Assembly (NCBI RefSeq): GCF_029109325.1
Contig: NZ_JAQKQJ010000019.1
Coordinates: 62,001 to 126,000 of the forward strand
Reading direction: 5' to 3'
Origin: Nodosilinea sp. PGN35
GTDB taxonomy: Bacteria > Cyanobacteriota > Cyanobacteriia > Phormidesmidales > Phormidesmidaceae
Length of the DNA: 64,000 nt
Shown here: piece after piece, positions 8,524 through 17,189 of the stretch
Position numbering within the stretch: the stretch's first letter is position 1
How the letters are laid out: every line of letters begins with the position of its first letter
Made by a program: the position numbers and the translations under genes
The notes under the pieces: generated by a model
Seen by the model: only the letters and a program-made list of their open reading frames with translations
Databases searched by the model: none
Told to the model about the DNA's origin: nothing

Positions 8524-9837
8524 ATGGTCGTAAGTCGGGGAAAAAATCCCAGCGCGCAGGAAACATTCATGCAGATGGCGCAGGCCGCTGGCCTGCGGAG
8601 TCGTCTGCTGGTTACCCTGGGTCTACTGGTATTGGTCAGACTTGGGATTTTTATTCCGGTGCCGGGCATTGACCGCCAAGCCTTTGCCGCTTCGATTCAG
8701 TCGGGTAGCCTGGCTGGCTTTGTGGGCTTTTTAGATATTTTTGTGGGCGGCGGTTTGTCTGCTCTGGGTATTTTTGCTCTGGGTATTCTGCCTTTCATCA
8801 ATGCCTCGATCATCATGCAGCTGCTGACGGCGGCTCTGCCCCAGCTCGAGGATCTGCAAAAAAATGAAGGGGAAGCCGGGCGGCGTAAAATTTCTCAGAT
8901 CACTCGCTACGTGGCGCTGGGTTGGGCAATTTTGCAGAGTACTCTGTTGGCATCTTTTCTGCTGTATCAGTTCGCCGAGGTGCCTGGCCCGGCGTTTGTT
9001 GCTCAGACCGTAATTGCCCTGACCGCTGGCTCAATGTTTGTCATGTGGGTTGGCGAGTTGATCACTGAGCGCGGTATTGGCAATGGTGCTTCGCTGCTCA
9101 TTTTCTTGAATATTGTGTCTACCCTGCCCCGGTCTCTCGGCCAGACGATTGACCTGGCCCAAAGCGGCGATCGCGGCCTAGTCGGCGGTGTGATCATCCT
9201 CATGCTGGCCTTCTTAGCTATGATTGTGGGCATCGTTTTTGTGCAGGAGGGCACGCGCCGTATTCCAATTATTTCGGCGCGTCGCCAGGTGGGACGTAAG
9301 CTGTATCTTGAGCAGAGCAACTATTTGCCCCTGCGCCTTAACCAGGGCGGCGTTATGCCGATTATTTTTGCCTCTGCGGTGCTGGTGCTGCCAATCTCGT
9401 TGACTCAGTACATCACGAATCCTGGGTTTAGCCAGTTTGTGAACACCTATCTAAACCCCACGTCTCTGTTCTACGTGGCGCTGTATTTAATTCTGATTCT
9501 GTTCTTCAGCTACTTTTATTCATCGCTGGTGATGAATCCGGACGATGTATCGCGCAACCTGAAGAAGATGGGGGCTAGCATTCCGGGTATTCGTCCCGGT
9601 AAGGCTACTACCGAGTATATCAGCCGTATTTTGAACCGCTTGACGTTTCTTGGTGCTATTTTCCTGGGCATGGTGGCGGTGGTGCCCAGCGCCGTGGAGA
9701 GTCTCACTCGAGTTCAAACTTTTCGCGGCTTTGGCGCGACGTCGTTGTTGATTTTGGTGGGCGTGGCCATTGACACCGCTAAGCAGATCCAGACCTATGT
9801 GATCTCCCAGCGCTACGAAGGGATGGTGAAGCAGTAG
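8524..9837 (+). CDS. secY: Preprotein translocase subunit SecY
   Basis: SecY is the ten-helix channel of the Sec translocon, in both cytoplasmic and thylakoid membranes of cyanobacteria. The 437-residue protein shows the plug/TM2 motif LDIFVGGGLSALGIFALGI, the TM4-5 signature GELITERGIGNGASLLIF and the cytosolic loop FVQEGTRRIPI. Length is normal. The TAG stop at 9835-9837 overlaps the GTG of adk by one base. Confidence 0.98.
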   Translation: MVVSRGKNPSAQETFMQMAQAAGLRSRLLVTLGLLVLVRLGIFIPVPGIDRQAFAASIQSGSLAGFVGFLDIFVGGGLSALGIFALGILPFINASIIMQLLTAALPQLEDLQKNEGEAGRRKISQITRYVALGWAILQSTLLASFLLYQFAEVPGPAFVAQTVIALTAGSMFVMWVGELITERGIGNGASLLIFLNIVSTLPRSLGQTIDLAQSGDRGLVGGVIILMLAFLAMIVGIVFVQEGTRRIPIISARRQVGRKLYLEQSNYLPLRLNQGGVMPIIFASAVLVLPISLTQYITNPGFSQFVNTYLNPTSLFYVALYLILILFFSYFYSSLVMNPDDVSRNLKKMGASIPGIRPGKATTEYISRILNRLTFLGAIFLGMVAVVPSAVESLTRVQTFRGFGATSLLILVGVAIDTAKQIQTYVISQRYEGMVKQ

Positions 9838-10391
9838 TGACTCGACTTATTTTTTTGGGCCCGCCGGGGGCCGGTAAGGGAACTCAGGCGGCACTGCTGG
9901 CTAAGGACTGTGAAGTACCCCACATCTCTACCGGCGACATTCTCCGACTGGCGGTGGCTGCCGGGAGTGAGCTGGGTAAAAAAGCAGATCAGTACATGAG
10001 CGCTGGCGAACTGGTGCCGGACGACCTTATTTTAGATCTCATTCAGGAACGTCTGGGACAAGACGATGCGCAGAAGGGATGGCTGCTGGACGGCTTTCCC
10101 CGCAATGTACCCCAGGCGGAGTTTTTGCAGAAGCTGCTGGATCAAATTGAGCAGCCGGTTGACTTTGTGGTCAATTTGGACGTTGAGGACGATGTAATTG
10201 TGGCTCGTCTGTTGCAGCGGGGTCGCAAGGATGACGAAGAATCGGTGATTATTAATCGCCTTGAGGTGTATCGTCAGCAAACTGAGCCGCTGATTGATTT
10301 CTATCGCAGCCGTCAGCAGCTGGTTTCGGTAGATGGAAATCAGACCATGGAAGTGGTTCATGCCGATCTAAAGCGCCTGGTAATAGAGTAG
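9837..10391 (+). CDS. adk: Adenylate kinase (short form)
   Basis: The enzyme interconverts ATP + AMP and 2 ADP. The P-loop GPPGAGKGTQ (about residues 7-16), the AMP-site STGDILR and LDGFPRNVPQAEFL are all visible. At 184 residues it lacks the long zinc-binding LID insertion (only LQRGRKDDEESVIINRL remains), the usual cyanobacterial type. The GTG start overlaps the secY stop (TAGTGA), so the two are probably translationally coupled. Confidence 0.97.
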   Translation: MTRLIFLGPPGAGKGTQAALLAKDCEVPHISTGDILRLAVAAGSELGKKADQYMSAGELVPDDLILDLIQERLGQDDAQKGWLLDGFPRNVPQAEFLQKLLDQIEQPVDFVVNLDVEDDVIVARLLQRGRKDDEESVIINRLEVYRQQTEPLIDFYRSRQQLVSVDGNQTMEVVHADLKRLVIE

Positions 10392-10446
10392 CTGCTGGGG
10401 TTATGCTAGAGTTCAGCCTGTTGATTCGTATTGAGGAGACGTTCGC

Positions 10447-10671
10447 TTGTCTAAGCAAGACCTAATTGAAATGGAGGGCACCATTACTGAATCGTTGCCG
10501 AACGCAATGTTTCGGGTTGATTTGGACAATGGTTTTAATGTGTTAGCCCACATTTCGGGGAAAATTCGTCGGAATTACATCAAAATTTTGCCTGGCGATC
10601 GCGTCAAGGTAGAGCTCACCCCCTACGACCTCACCAAGGGCCGCATCACCTACCGTTTGCGCAAGAAGTAG
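10447..10671 (+). CDS. infA: Translation initiation factor IF-1
   Basis: The 74-residue OB-fold factor binds the 30S A site. The product reads MSKQDLIEMEGTITESLPN and ends LTKGRITYRLRKK-like, typical of IF-1. The start is TTG with a GAGGAGA ribosome binding site about 10 bases upstream. This is the last gene of the ribosomal cluster here: the next gene, on the opposite strand, ends five bases later, so rpmJ, rpsM, rpsK, rpoA and rplQ must lie elsewhere. Confidence 0.97.
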   Translation: MSKQDLIEMEGTITESLPNAMFRVDLDNGFNVLAHISGKIRRNYIKILPGDRVKVELTPYDLTKGRITYRLRKK

Positions 10672-10676
10672 CTGGC

Positions 10677-11720
10677 CTATGCCAAAATTGGTGTCAAGAG
10701 TTTGTTGATCCCTGTGCGGAAGATGTCTGCACAGGGCAGTTTTGTTGCAGATTCTACGGCTTGGATGGCCGCATCGGCTTCGGCGGCTGTGAGGTGGCCG
10801 GTGTTGAGGGCGATCGCGACCACCTTAGCCGGGAAAAACGCTCCCGCCGCCGTCGCCACCTGTTCGTACAGCGTCACTACGCTGGGCAAATCGGGAATCT
10901 TGACGGCTGGAAAGTTTTGAATGTGGGTTTGTCCAGCCCGGTGAACCAGCACCAGGTGGGTGGGTTGGGTGCCCCTTAGTAGTGGCAGGGTGGCGGTTGA
11001 GGCCGGGTTGAGTAGTGATCCCTGACCTTCCACAAAAATGAAGTCGTGGTCTGGGCCGTAGCGCATCACCTGCTGCTCTACCGCCCCTGCGGCATAATCC
11101 ACGCGTACGGCGTCCAGGGCCACGCCATCGTCTCCCAGCATGAGGTTGGTTTGCCCGGTGGCAATCACCTTAGAGCGCAGTCCGCGCTGGCGGCAGGCGC
11201 GGTGTAGCTCCAGGGTAGTGGACATCTTGCCCACCGACATATCGGTGCCCACCGTCAGGATACGTTTGCAGGCCAGCTGGCTGGCCTGTCCAGAGCCCAC
11301 CGTGAGATCCGTCGGTTCTTGGCGCACGTCCCACACCCACTGGTAGTCCCGCAGCCAGGGCTGGAGCGCTGGATGGTTGGCCATGGGAGTATGGAGACCG
11401 TTGACAATACTCAGCCCCGCCCGGACGGCCTGCTCAATTTCTTGAAACCAGGGGTTGGGCAGCTTGCCGCCGGAGGGGGCAATGCCAATGGCCAGCACAT
11501 CGGGGGTAAAGGTGAGGGCTTCGGTTAGGGAGGCCACCACCGGGATAGATTTGTCAATGCCGGTGAGTTCAGCCAGCGATCGCCCCGCCGCCTGGTAATC
11601 AATTACCGCAACGATGGGCGATGGGCTGAAGCGCAGCAGGGCCAGCCCGGTTTTGCCCATGGTGCTCTGGGTGCCTTCGTGCATGAGCAGGGCGATGCGG
11701 TTATTGGGCTTGAGGTACAT
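10677..11720 (-). CDS. DUF1611 P-loop protein, DgcN-like (putative D-amino-acid N-acetyltransferase)
   Basis: The product (347 residues from the ATG at 11720; a TTG at 11732 is an alternative) belongs to the DUF1611 family. It has an N-terminal Rossmann-like part (about 1-140) and a C-terminal P-loop-like part with ILTVGTDMSVGKMSTTLEL, KVIATGQTNLMLGDDG and FVEGQGSLLNPA. In marine bacteria DUF1611 protein DgcN acetylates D-glutamate and works with the epimerase DgcA. The gene immediately upstream on this strand is an epimerase of that superfamily, and the two overlap by about 20 bases. Function here is inferred from pairing; the substrate is unproven. Confidence 0.8.
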   Translation of the reverse strand: MYLKPNNRIALLMHEGTQSTMGKTGLALLRFSPSPIVAVIDYQAAGRSLAELTGIDKSIPVVASLTEALTFTPDVLAIGIAPSGGKLPNPWFQEIEQAVRAGLSIVNGLHTPMANHPALQPWLRDYQWVWDVRQEPTDLTVGSGQASQLACKRILTVGTDMSVGKMSTTLELHRACRQRGLRSKVIATGQTNLMLGDDGVALDAVRVDYAAGAVEQQVMRYGPDHDFIFVEGQGSLLNPASTATLPLLRGTQPTHLVLVHRAGQTHIQNFPAVKIPDLPSVVTLYEQVATAAGAFFPAKVVAIALNTGHLTAAEADAAIQAVESATKLPCADIFRTGINKLLTPILA

Positions 11721-12756
11721 AGTTGAGTCCAAGTCCAGGGTTGGCAGAGGGCATGAGACAGCCGTTGGTTAGCGTCAGACCGCTGAAAGGGTCATCACGC
11801 AGGTTGAGATGGCTGTCCAGGTCGAGGTAGTCGGCCAACGGCGAGAGCTGGGCCATGGCTCCGTTGGCCAGACTGCTGTCGGAATAGCAGCCAAACATTA
11901 CTTGAAGACCGCAGGCCCGCGCGGTGTGGATCATTCGCAGTGCCTCGGTTAGGCCCCCGGCTTTCATCAACTTAATATTAATGCCATCCACCAAATTTGC
12001 TAGGCGAGGAATATCTGAACTGTTGAAGCAGCTCTCGTCGACAAAAATCGGCAGCGGTGAGGTTCGCTTGAGCTCGGCTAAGGCAGTATCCTGGCTGACG
12101 GGTAGGGGCTGCTCCAGGTGGGTCACGCGGCGATCGCCCAGCCAGTCCGCCATGAATTTTGCCTCCTCTAAACTCCAGCCGCCGTTGGCATCGACGCTGA
12201 GGCCGACGGTGGCCGGGGTGTGGTTGTAGACCGCCTGAAACATCGCTCGATCGGCCTCAATGCCCTGGGGACTGCCGAGTTTGATTTTAAGGGCGCGAGC
12301 CGCAGTCTGCTGTAGCCAATCCTGCGATCGCCGCTGGGCGGCCTCGGGAGACGAAATTCCTACGGTGACGGAGGTGGGTTGAATGCGGTCTAACGCCAGC
12401 CCCAGCAGTCGCCAAATGGGCTGCCCAATGGCTTTGCCGCACCAGTCCCAGAGGGCGACATCGAGGGCGGCGCGGGTGGCGGACTGGAGCGCGAGGTCGG
12501 CGATCGCAGCGGCAATGGCCTGGCGATCGAAGGGATGGTAGGGCACCAGAGCGGACTGGAGCAGCGCCATATCCGCCATCACCATGGCCAGGGTCTGCCG
12601 GTGGGTGCCGATGGCAAAGGGGGCGGCTTCGCCCCAGCCTTCGCAGCCCTCAGCGCTGAGCCGCAGCCAGAGGTTAGTCGATTGGGCCGTGGTGCCACGG
12701 CTGATGGTAAGCGGTACGCGCTTGTGAACCGTAAAGGGTTGGCAGGTTAACTCCAT
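11701..12756 (-). CDS. Dipeptide epimerase-like enolase-superfamily protein (AEE/DgcA-type)
   Basis: The 351-residue protein has the MLE-subgroup enolase fold: an N-terminal capping domain (1-125) and a (beta/alpha)7-beta barrel. Visible catalytic and metal sites are the KIKLG lysine motif, VDANGGW, HLEQPL, FVDESCF and the second lysine in INIKLMKAGG. Relatives epimerise L-Ala-D/L-Glu dipeptides from murein or, as DgcA, racemise N-acetyl-glutamate. Overlap with the DUF1611 gene suggests one bicistronic unit. Subfamily cannot be settled by eye. Confidence 0.85.
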   Translation of the reverse strand: MELTCQPFTVHKRVPLTISRGTTAQSTNLWLRLSAEGCEGWGEAAPFAIGTHRQTLAMVMADMALLQSALVPYHPFDRQAIAAAIADLALQSATRAALDVALWDWCGKAIGQPIWRLLGLALDRIQPTSVTVGISSPEAAQRRSQDWLQQTAARALKIKLGSPQGIEADRAMFQAVYNHTPATVGLSVDANGGWSLEEAKFMADWLGDRRVTHLEQPLPVSQDTALAELKRTSPLPIFVDESCFNSSDIPRLANLVDGINIKLMKAGGLTEALRMIHTARACGLQVMFGCYSDSSLANGAMAQLSPLADYLDLDSHLNLRDDPFSGLTLTNGCLMPSANPGLGLNYVPQAQ

Positions 12757-12982
12757 GGGAAATGATCGCTATTTCAGCTAGTTCAATGGGGTATAGCTAC
12801 TTTACGTCCATCGCGTTTGAGGGCAACGGCTAGGTCGGCAATGAATGGTTCGCTAATGGATGATTCGGCGGCCAGCTTCAGCCTGCTACGGTCTTGCATC
12901 CAAACGGTAGAGCGCTGCGTACCGGGTATGAGTCTTCAACCGGGAGGCTTTATAAGTTTGTTGAATGAAATGAAGCACCATC

Positions 12983-13624
12983 ATGTTTAAAGAACGCAAT
13001 AACCTGCGCAACGGTCTGATTGCCCTGGTCACCTGTCTATTCGTCGTCGTGCTGTACTCTCCGCTGATGGGGCGGGTAATGGCTCAAGCCCCTACCGCTG
13101 CAACCACAGCGGCCTGGGCCGAGACTTCCACCTACGCTGTGGGGGAACAGATTGACGCCAATCTGACGGCGGCAACGGCTCCCCTGCTGGCCCAGGGGCT
13201 GAATCAACCCATCGTCACCTACGTAGCTATGCTCAACGGCCAGAACGTTGTACCCACCCGAGCCATGACCGATGCCCGTGGCGTTGTCGGCGCTGCCCTC
13301 TCGGGCAACCGCCTCGTGGTGCGCGGCAGCTTTCGGGACCTGACCAGCGCCCCCCGCGACTATGCCACCGACCCGCTCGATCCGCCCAACCCCAACATTA
13401 CTTCGGCGTTTCACATCCACCAGGGCAACCCTAGCGAAAATGGCCCCTTCCAGTACGCGTTAGACGTGACCCTGAATGCCAGCGGTCGGGGGGGCAGCGC
13501 CATGGGCGACTTCACCCTCACGCCTGAGCAGCTCCAGGCACTCCAAAACGGTATGCTGTACGTTGATTTCCACACCACTCGCTACCGGGCTGGTGAACTG
13601 CGCGGCATTCTTATGCCCGCCTAG
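12983..13624 (+). CDS. Exported CHRD-domain protein
   Basis: The 213-residue product begins with a signal peptide (basic NNLRNG, hydrophobic LIALVTCLFVVVLYSPLMG, cleavage probably after VMAQA). A CHRD domain follows at about residues 75-212: it opens with VTYVAMLNGQNVVP, contains ITSAFHIHQGNPSENGPF and ends YVDFHTTRYRAGELRGIL, the family hallmark. CHRD proteins are secreted and of unclear function in bacteria. The next genes encode an ECF sigma factor and its anti-sigma factor, a possible regulatory link. Confidence 0.88.
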   Translation: MFKERNNLRNGLIALVTCLFVVVLYSPLMGRVMAQAPTAATTAAWAETSTYAVGEQIDANLTAATAPLLAQGLNQPIVTYVAMLNGQNVVPTRAMTDARGVVGAALSGNRLVVRGSFRDLTSAPRDYATDPLDPPNPNITSAFHIHQGNPSENGPFQYALDVTLNASGRGGSAMGDFTLTPEQLQALQNGMLYVDFHTTRYRAGELRGILMPA

Positions 13625-13771
13625 GTTAGGTAAGGACATGGCCCATCTCGGTTGGGTAGCGGCAGCGCCAGGCGCTGCCCAACGGGATGGCAACAGACAC
13701 AAACCATGGCATTGTTATAGAGATTAACTGCGGTACAATGGCACCTCTGAGCAGCGGCAATTGCGGGGCTA

Positions 13772-14377
13772 GTGTCTGAGCATCCGGCGGATATGGACTT
13801 TGATCAACTGACCTCGGCTGACGCTAGAGAACCCACCGATGCAGCCCTCTGGTTAGCGTTAAAGAGGGGGCAAACCAATGCCCTAGGCACTCTGTACGAT
13901 CGCCACGGGGGGTTGGTCTATGGCATTGCTCTCAAGGTGCTGGGCAATACCCAAGAAGCGGAAGACTTGACCCAGGACATTTTTGTTAAGCTGATCCGGT
14001 CTACGGCCTACGATCCTCAGCGAGGCTCGTTTCGCACATTCCTGGCGATTTTGACCCGATCGCGCGCCATCGATCGCCTGCGATCGCGGCGGGTTGCCAA
14101 CGCCTCCCTAGATCGTCTCCAGGCCAGCGATGTGTATCCTCCGGCCAATCCTCCGGCTGAGGCCCTAGATCAGGCTGAGCGCACCCAGGCCGTCCGGGCT
14201 GCCCTGGCCCAGCTTTCGGCCAGTCAGCAGCAGATTCTACGGCTGGCCTATTACGAAGGTCTATCTCAATCCACCATTGCCGAACAGCTGGACACCCCCT
14301 TGGGCACCGTCAAAACTCACTCCCGCCGTGGCTTGCTCAGGCTGCGGCAAATTCTTCAAGCTCGCTGGGGTCACTAG
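13772..14377 (+). CDS. ECF-type RNA polymerase sigma factor
   Basis: The 201-residue protein has sigma region 2 (LYDRHGGLVYGIALKVLG and AEDLTQDIFVKLI, about 45-85), the FRTFLAILTRSRAIDRLRSRR segment and region 4 with LPxxQQxxL-like LSASQQQILRLAYYEGLSQS and the recognition helix EQLDTPLGTVKTHSRRGL. The start is a GTG at 13772; an in-frame ATG at 13793 is an alternative. The anti-sigma gene begins four bases after its stop, so the pair forms one unit. Confidence 0.93.
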   Translation: MSEHPADMDFDQLTSADAREPTDAALWLALKRGQTNALGTLYDRHGGLVYGIALKVLGNTQEAEDLTQDIFVKLIRSTAYDPQRGSFRTFLAILTRSRAIDRLRSRRVANASLDRLQASDVYPPANPPAEALDQAERTQAVRAALAQLSASQQQILRLAYYEGLSQSTIAEQLDTPLGTVKTHSRRGLLRLRQILQARWGH

Positions 14378-14381
14378 CACT

Positions 14382-15149
14382 ATGACCGGGCCGATTTCAC
14401 CAGAACAATTGCAGCAGTTGCTGGCGGGCTACGTCCTCTACGACCTGAGCCCCGAAGAGTCGGCCATGCTGGCCGAGCTGCTGGTGGCTAACCCCGCTCT
14501 GCAGAACGATATCGATCAGCTGCAGGAGTCGCTGGAAGTTGCCTACGACGGCGAGCCGGTTCGTCCGCCTGCCCATCTGAGGGCCGCTCTGTTGCAGAGC
14601 GCCGCCCAGCTGGGGGAACCTGAGCGCGTGCAGACGGGATCTCCGGCGGCCTTGACGCCGGGGCCGCGCCGCTGGGGCCGGATCTGGGCAGCGGCGGCAG
14701 CGGCAGTTATTGCCGGGCTGAGCGTGAGCAACCTGATGCTCTGGCGTACGCTTCAGCTAGAGCGGGCCAGTCAATCGGAGACGGAGACGATAACGATTGT
14801 CCTGGGTGCTTCAGGGGAGGCTGCTCTGGGCCAGGCCCAGGTGGTGATCAACCCCGATACCCTGGTGGGTTCCCTCTCGGTGGAGAACTTGCCTCCCCTG
14901 GAGCCGGGCACGGTCTATGTGCTCTGGACGGTGGTAGACCCCCGGGCTCCGGTGACTGTGGATGAGAAAAACGCCATTCTCACTACTGTATTTACTGTTG
15001 ATGGGGAGGGCCGGGTGTCGCAGCCCATCGACCTGCCGCCGGTGTACCGCCGCGATCGCGACCTGGTGCGGGCTGTGGCCATCACTAAAGAGAGCGCCGC
15101 TGCCCCCCAGGAACATCTTTCGCCGCCGCTGCTGATTCAGCCCCTGTAG
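14382..15149 (+). CDS. Membrane anti-sigma factor, RskA type
   Basis: The 255-residue protein starts at ATG 14382, four bases after the sigma gene. An N-terminal cytoplasmic part (PEQLQQLLAGYVLYDLSPEE, about residues 5-70) resembles the anti-sigma domain without an obvious zinc-binding HxxxCxxC. One membrane helix follows (WAAAAAAVIAGLSVSNLML, about 105-123), then an extracytoplasmic RskA C-terminal domain with ENLPPLEPGTVYVLWTVVD. It likely holds the upstream sigma factor inactive until an envelope signal. Confidence 0.9.
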   Translation: MTGPISPEQLQQLLAGYVLYDLSPEESAMLAELLVANPALQNDIDQLQESLEVAYDGEPVRPPAHLRAALLQSAAQLGEPERVQTGSPAALTPGPRRWGRIWAAAAAAVIAGLSVSNLMLWRTLQLERASQSETETITIVLGASGEAALGQAQVVINPDTLVGSLSVENLPPLEPGTVYVLWTVVDPRAPVTVDEKNAILTTVFTVDGEGRVSQPIDLPPVYRRDRDLVRAVAITKESAAAPQEHLSPPLLIQPL

Positions 15150-15235
15150 AATTCAGGTTCAGCCCCCTGGGTTTCCTGGCCCAGGAGGGAGCATTGGCGG
15201 GATAATTGAGCCATAGTTCCCGCTAGAGGTGTACG

Positions 15236-16672
15236 TTGGCTCCATCGGTTTTGCCTGCTACCGCATTTATCGACCCCCAGGGCCACAACCGAGCGGCGAT
15301 CGCAGCGATTTTGCAGCAGGTGGTCGAGCAAATTCTCGACTACACCACGGGGGCGGGGCACCACGTGCCGCTGCCTGCCGTCAAGGGGGTTGATGCTAGC
15401 GGAATCCCGGCTCAGCCAACGGCGATCGCCCCCCTGCTCGAGGCCCTAGGCGACCTCATGGCCCAGTCGATGAACCCGGCCCATCCAGGCTATATGGGCC
15501 ATATGGATCCGCTGCCCAGTACGGCATCGATTGTGGGCGACTGGGTGGCAGCGGCGCTCAACAACAACATGCTGAGCGTGGAGATGTCGCCCGCGCTGTC
15601 GCGGCTAGAGCCTTTGCTGCTGGCGGAACTGGCCCAGCTGTTTGGCCTCGGGGAAAAGGCGGGGGGACTGCTGACCAGCGGCGGTACCCTGGCCAATTTG
15701 CAGGCGCTCACCGTGGCCCGCAACGTGAAGCTGGACTGTCTACGGCAGGGATTGGCCGGGGGCTCTCCCCCGGTTATTTTGGCGTCAGAAATGGCCCACA
15801 CCTCGATTCAAAAGGCGGCGATGGTGCTGGGGTTGGGGCTGGAAGGAGTAGTGCTGGTGCCCACTAACGCCCAGGGGCAGATGGATGCAGCGGCCCTAGA
15901 CGAAAAAATTCGGGGGGCGATCGCCCGAGGGCAGCGGCCCTTTGCGGTGGTGGCCACGGCGGGCACCACCGTTACCGGCAACATCGACCCGCTGCCTGCG
16001 ATCGCCCGCATCGCCCAGGACTACGGCCTGTGGTTCCATGTGGATGCGGCCTACGGGGGAGCGATCGCCTTTTCCCCCGCCCAGCGCCACCGCCTGACGG
16101 GGATTGAGCGGGCCGACTCAGTGACCTTCAACCCGCAAAAGTGGCTGTATGTGACTAAGACCTGTGCCTCGGTGCTGTTTCGCGACCTCGACTTGCTACA
16201 CAGCCACTTTCGGGTGTCGGCCCCCTACATGAACAGCGAGGCCGACTGGGTCAACCTGGGGGAACTCTCGGTGCAGGGCACGCGCCACGGCGATGTGCTC
16301 AAGCTGTGGCTTACCCTTCAGCATTTGGGCATGGCAGGCTGTGCCGAACTGATTGAGGCCAGCTACGCCCTGAGCGATCGCTTTGTCGCAGAGGTGCAGC
16401 GGCGGCCCTACCTAGAGCTGGCCAGCCCGCCTGAGATGAATGTGATCTGCTTTCGGGGCTGCCCTCCAGGGCTGCCCCCAGACCAGCGGGATGCCTGGAA
16501 TATTGGATTGCAAACCTATCTGCTGAGTCAGCATCAGACCTTTTTATCGGCACCTGGGTGGCGGGGGCAGCGCTGGCTAAAGGCGGTGCTGCTCAACCCA
16601 TTTACCACGGTAGCCCAAGTGAGTCAGTTATTTTTGGCGATGGATCACTACTCGGGTGGGACGGCAGCCTAG
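15236..16672 (+). CDS. Group II PLP-dependent amino acid decarboxylase
   Basis: The 478-residue protein belongs to the glutamate/aromatic/diaminobutyrate decarboxylase family. Visible are PAHPGYMGHMDPLPS, the cofactor-binding TSGGTLANLQAL, VVATAGTTVTGNIDPL, the Asp-containing FHVDAAYGG and the Schiff-base lysine K302 in SVTFNPQKWLYVTKTC. The start is TTG with AGAGGTG upstream. Substrate (L-2,4-diaminobutyrate, tyrosine or other) cannot be told from motifs. No obvious pathway partners are adjacent. Confidence 0.88.
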   Translation: MAPSVLPATAFIDPQGHNRAAIAAILQQVVEQILDYTTGAGHHVPLPAVKGVDASGIPAQPTAIAPLLEALGDLMAQSMNPAHPGYMGHMDPLPSTASIVGDWVAAALNNNMLSVEMSPALSRLEPLLLAELAQLFGLGEKAGGLLTSGGTLANLQALTVARNVKLDCLRQGLAGGSPPVILASEMAHTSIQKAAMVLGLGLEGVVLVPTNAQGQMDAAALDEKIRGAIARGQRPFAVVATAGTTVTGNIDPLPAIARIAQDYGLWFHVDAAYGGAIAFSPAQRHRLTGIERADSVTFNPQKWLYVTKTCASVLFRDLDLLHSHFRVSAPYMNSEADWVNLGELSVQGTRHGDVLKLWLTLQHLGMAGCAELIEASYALSDRFVAEVQRRPYLELASPPEMNVICFRGCPPGLPPDQRDAWNIGLQTYLLSQHQTFLSAPGWRGQRWLKAVLLNPFTTVAQVSQLFLAMDHYSGGTAA

Positions 16673-16784
16673 AGGGCGTGGCCGATGCCAGGCAGGCGCG
16701 AGCCCACCCGGCGGGAAGAGCCTGCTCCGCTGCTCCCTGGGGTAAAGGGCCAGGCTGGCAAAGGATGGCTCAGTTCAGCCGCGA

Positions 16785-16824
16785 TAAGTTATCCACAGAC
16801 AGCCTAAAAACTGTGGATAACTTA
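16785..16824. other. Inverted pair of perfect DnaA-box sequences
   Basis: Two 14-bp arms (16785-16798 and 16811-16824) are perfect inverted copies around a 12-base spacer. Each contains TTATCCACA (16789-16797, and as TGTGGATAA at 16812-16820), an exact match to the bacterial DnaA box TTATNCACA. No run of T follows, so an intrinsic terminator is unlikely. A third box-like TGTGGAAAA lies at 16919-16927. Binding by DnaA is inferred from sequence only. Confidence 0.6.
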
Positions 16825-17189
16825 CGGCTATCGCCGGTTAAGGCCGCTAAGCAACCCCGAAAACCTTTGTCCTGAAATGCTTTTAGCGTAGCTGCAAAAA
16901 CTGAGGCTACCCGTAGCCTGTGGAAAACCGAGACCCATGGCGGGGTGCCAGGCAGGTTACTCAGCACGTTTGAGGCGGTGTTGTTCGGCATAGAAAACTG
17001 GGATTTTAATTCTAGGGAAGCGACTCCGGCTTGACTGTAAACTGCAATACATTTACTTGTCCTTGGGCCAGACTTTTGCCCAGCGCTCGGGTTGGGCTGA
17101 GACCAGGGGAGGCTAGAATCGCTATGCTAGAGAAGCTCCAGCACGGCAACATGCTGCCTGTGCCCCTGCAATAACCGGGAGAATTTTTG
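16825..17189. other. Intergenic region before DUF3386 gene
   Basis: About 365 bp without a supported gene. It holds the third DnaA-like box at 16919-16927 and presumably the promoter of the downstream gene, but I could not name -35/-10 elements with confidence. Short frames here lack family resemblance. Confidence 0.4.

Noticed and set aside
16785..16824. Inverted repeat as an intrinsic terminator
   Set aside because: Stem is strong but no T-run follows on either strand, and the arms match the DnaA box exactly.
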